Assembly: GCF_028736175.1 (NCBI RefSeq)
Contig: NZ_CP117880.1
Span: 1,364,001 to 1,428,000 of the forward strand
Length of the DNA: 64,000 nt
From: Sphingobacterium oryzagri
Lineage (GTDB): Bacteria > Bacteroidota > Bacteroidia > Sphingobacteriales > Sphingobacteriaceae
Direction: 5' to 3'
Of this stretch, positions 63,717 to 64,000 are shown one piece after another (position 1 is the stretch's first letter; the number at the start of each line of letters is the position of its first letter). The translations under genes were made by a program, and so were the position numbers. The notes beneath the pieces were generated by a model, which did no database searches, was not told the origin of the DNA, and worked only from the letters and a program-made list of their open reading frames with translations.

Positions 63717-64000
63717 TTATAAAGGTCTTATCCAAATATTACGGAAATGTACCATGTCGCCATGATCCTGCAAAATGATCGGTCCGGCGCCATGTGCTTC
63801 TAACTTCGGTAGGCCAATGTATGCTGTTGCACCTTCTATCTGTGTGTTGTTTTGTACCAATACACCATTATGTAATACTGTGACCATTCCTTTGCTGATC
63901 AACATGCCGTCTTTGTTAAAACGCGGCGCTTTATAAATCACATCATAGCGGTGCCAGTTGTCGCCTTCGGCGCGTACCTCAACAAGCGGTGGCCGCTGCT
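63717..64000 (-). CDS. DUF1080 (3-keto-disaccharide hydrolase-like) protein, C-terminus only
   Basis: The last 94 codons lie in the window; the gene continues past the right edge. The protein text PPLVEVRAEGDNWHRYDVIY, then APRFNKDGMLISKGMVTVLHNGVLVQ, ending GDMVHFRNIWIRPL, is typical of the concanavalin-like DUF1080 domain, where the RNIWI end is conserved. Members often act on 3-keto-glycosides and carry export signals, which would be outside this window. It is upstream of the peptidase gene on the same strand. Confidence 0.88.
   Translation of the reverse strand, partial: QRPPLVEVRAEGDNWHRYDVIYKAPRFNKDGMLISKGMVTVLHNGVLVQNNTQIEGATAYIGLPKLEAHGAGPIILQDHGDMVHFRNIWIRPL

Noticed and set aside
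1..64000. CRISPR array, prophage or secretion-system cluster
   Set aside because: I looked for regular short repeats with spacers, integrases, phage structural genes and secretion components and saw none.

Overview
The window is a chromosomal segment of a Bacteroidota bacterium, most likely Sphingobacteriaceae (Sphingobacterium, Olivibacter or a relative). The evidence is a SusC/SusD-type pair, TonB and DUF3857 proteins of Bacteroidota type, a lipoprotein TamA-like protein (TamL) beside TamB, the rpsL-rpsG-fusA-rpsJ order, AT-rich leaders without obvious Shine-Dalgarno sites, and a recurring TAnnTTTG promoter element. Most of the window is core genome. I see no CRISPR array, prophage, integrase, secretion or toxin cluster, and only one tRNA (Cys).

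Layout. 1-3.7 kb: truncated SusD lipoprotein and its SusC receptor, which carries an unusual duplicated N-terminal domain. 3.9-12.2 kb: a small hypothetical gene, a large TamB, tsaD (divergent from and overlapping tamB), a TonB protein, an unknown gene and cutC. 12.4-13.6 kb: a 59-residue basic protein behind tRNA-Cys, and a small outer-membrane barrel. 13.7-19.5 kb: rpsL-rpsG-fusA-rpsJ on the minus strand with conspicuous intercistronic hairpins, then RNase R. 20-24.4 kb: Fur-family regulator, transaldolase-like aldolase, MFS exporter, retropepsin-like protease, malate dehydrogenase. 24.5-32.1 kb: a second tamB, translationally coupled to tamL. 32.4-38.4 kb: response regulator/histidine kinase pair and two convergent DUF3857 transglutaminase-like proteins, one lacking the catalytic Cys. 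38.6-39.8 kb: Tat-type Dabb protein, Pmp3/YqaE peptide and a small DUF4342-like protein. 40.3-43.9 kb: tightly overlapping pxpB-pxpC-pxpA operon ending in an NRAMP-like transporter without the metal-binding motifs. 44.1-54.8 kb: lipoprotein, valS, LtaS-like sulfatase-fold protein, outer-membrane protein, and sucA-sucB. 54.9-64 kb: photolyase/cryptochrome with a non-canonical C-terminus, Rossmann protein, UbiD decarboxylase, a 169-bp MITE-like repeat, asnB, a dipeptidyl peptidase IV family enzyme and a truncated DUF1080 gene.

Genes that clearly act together: SusC/SusD with TonB (nutrient uptake), TamB/TamL (envelope assembly or lipid transport), the str ribosomal operon, SucA/SucB, PxpABC (5-oxoproline hydrolysis) with its transporter, and the two-component pair. 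The best leads are the non-metal NRAMP in the pxp operon, the tandem-domain SusC, the unusual photolyase end, the hairpins of the str operon, and the MITE-like element before asnB.
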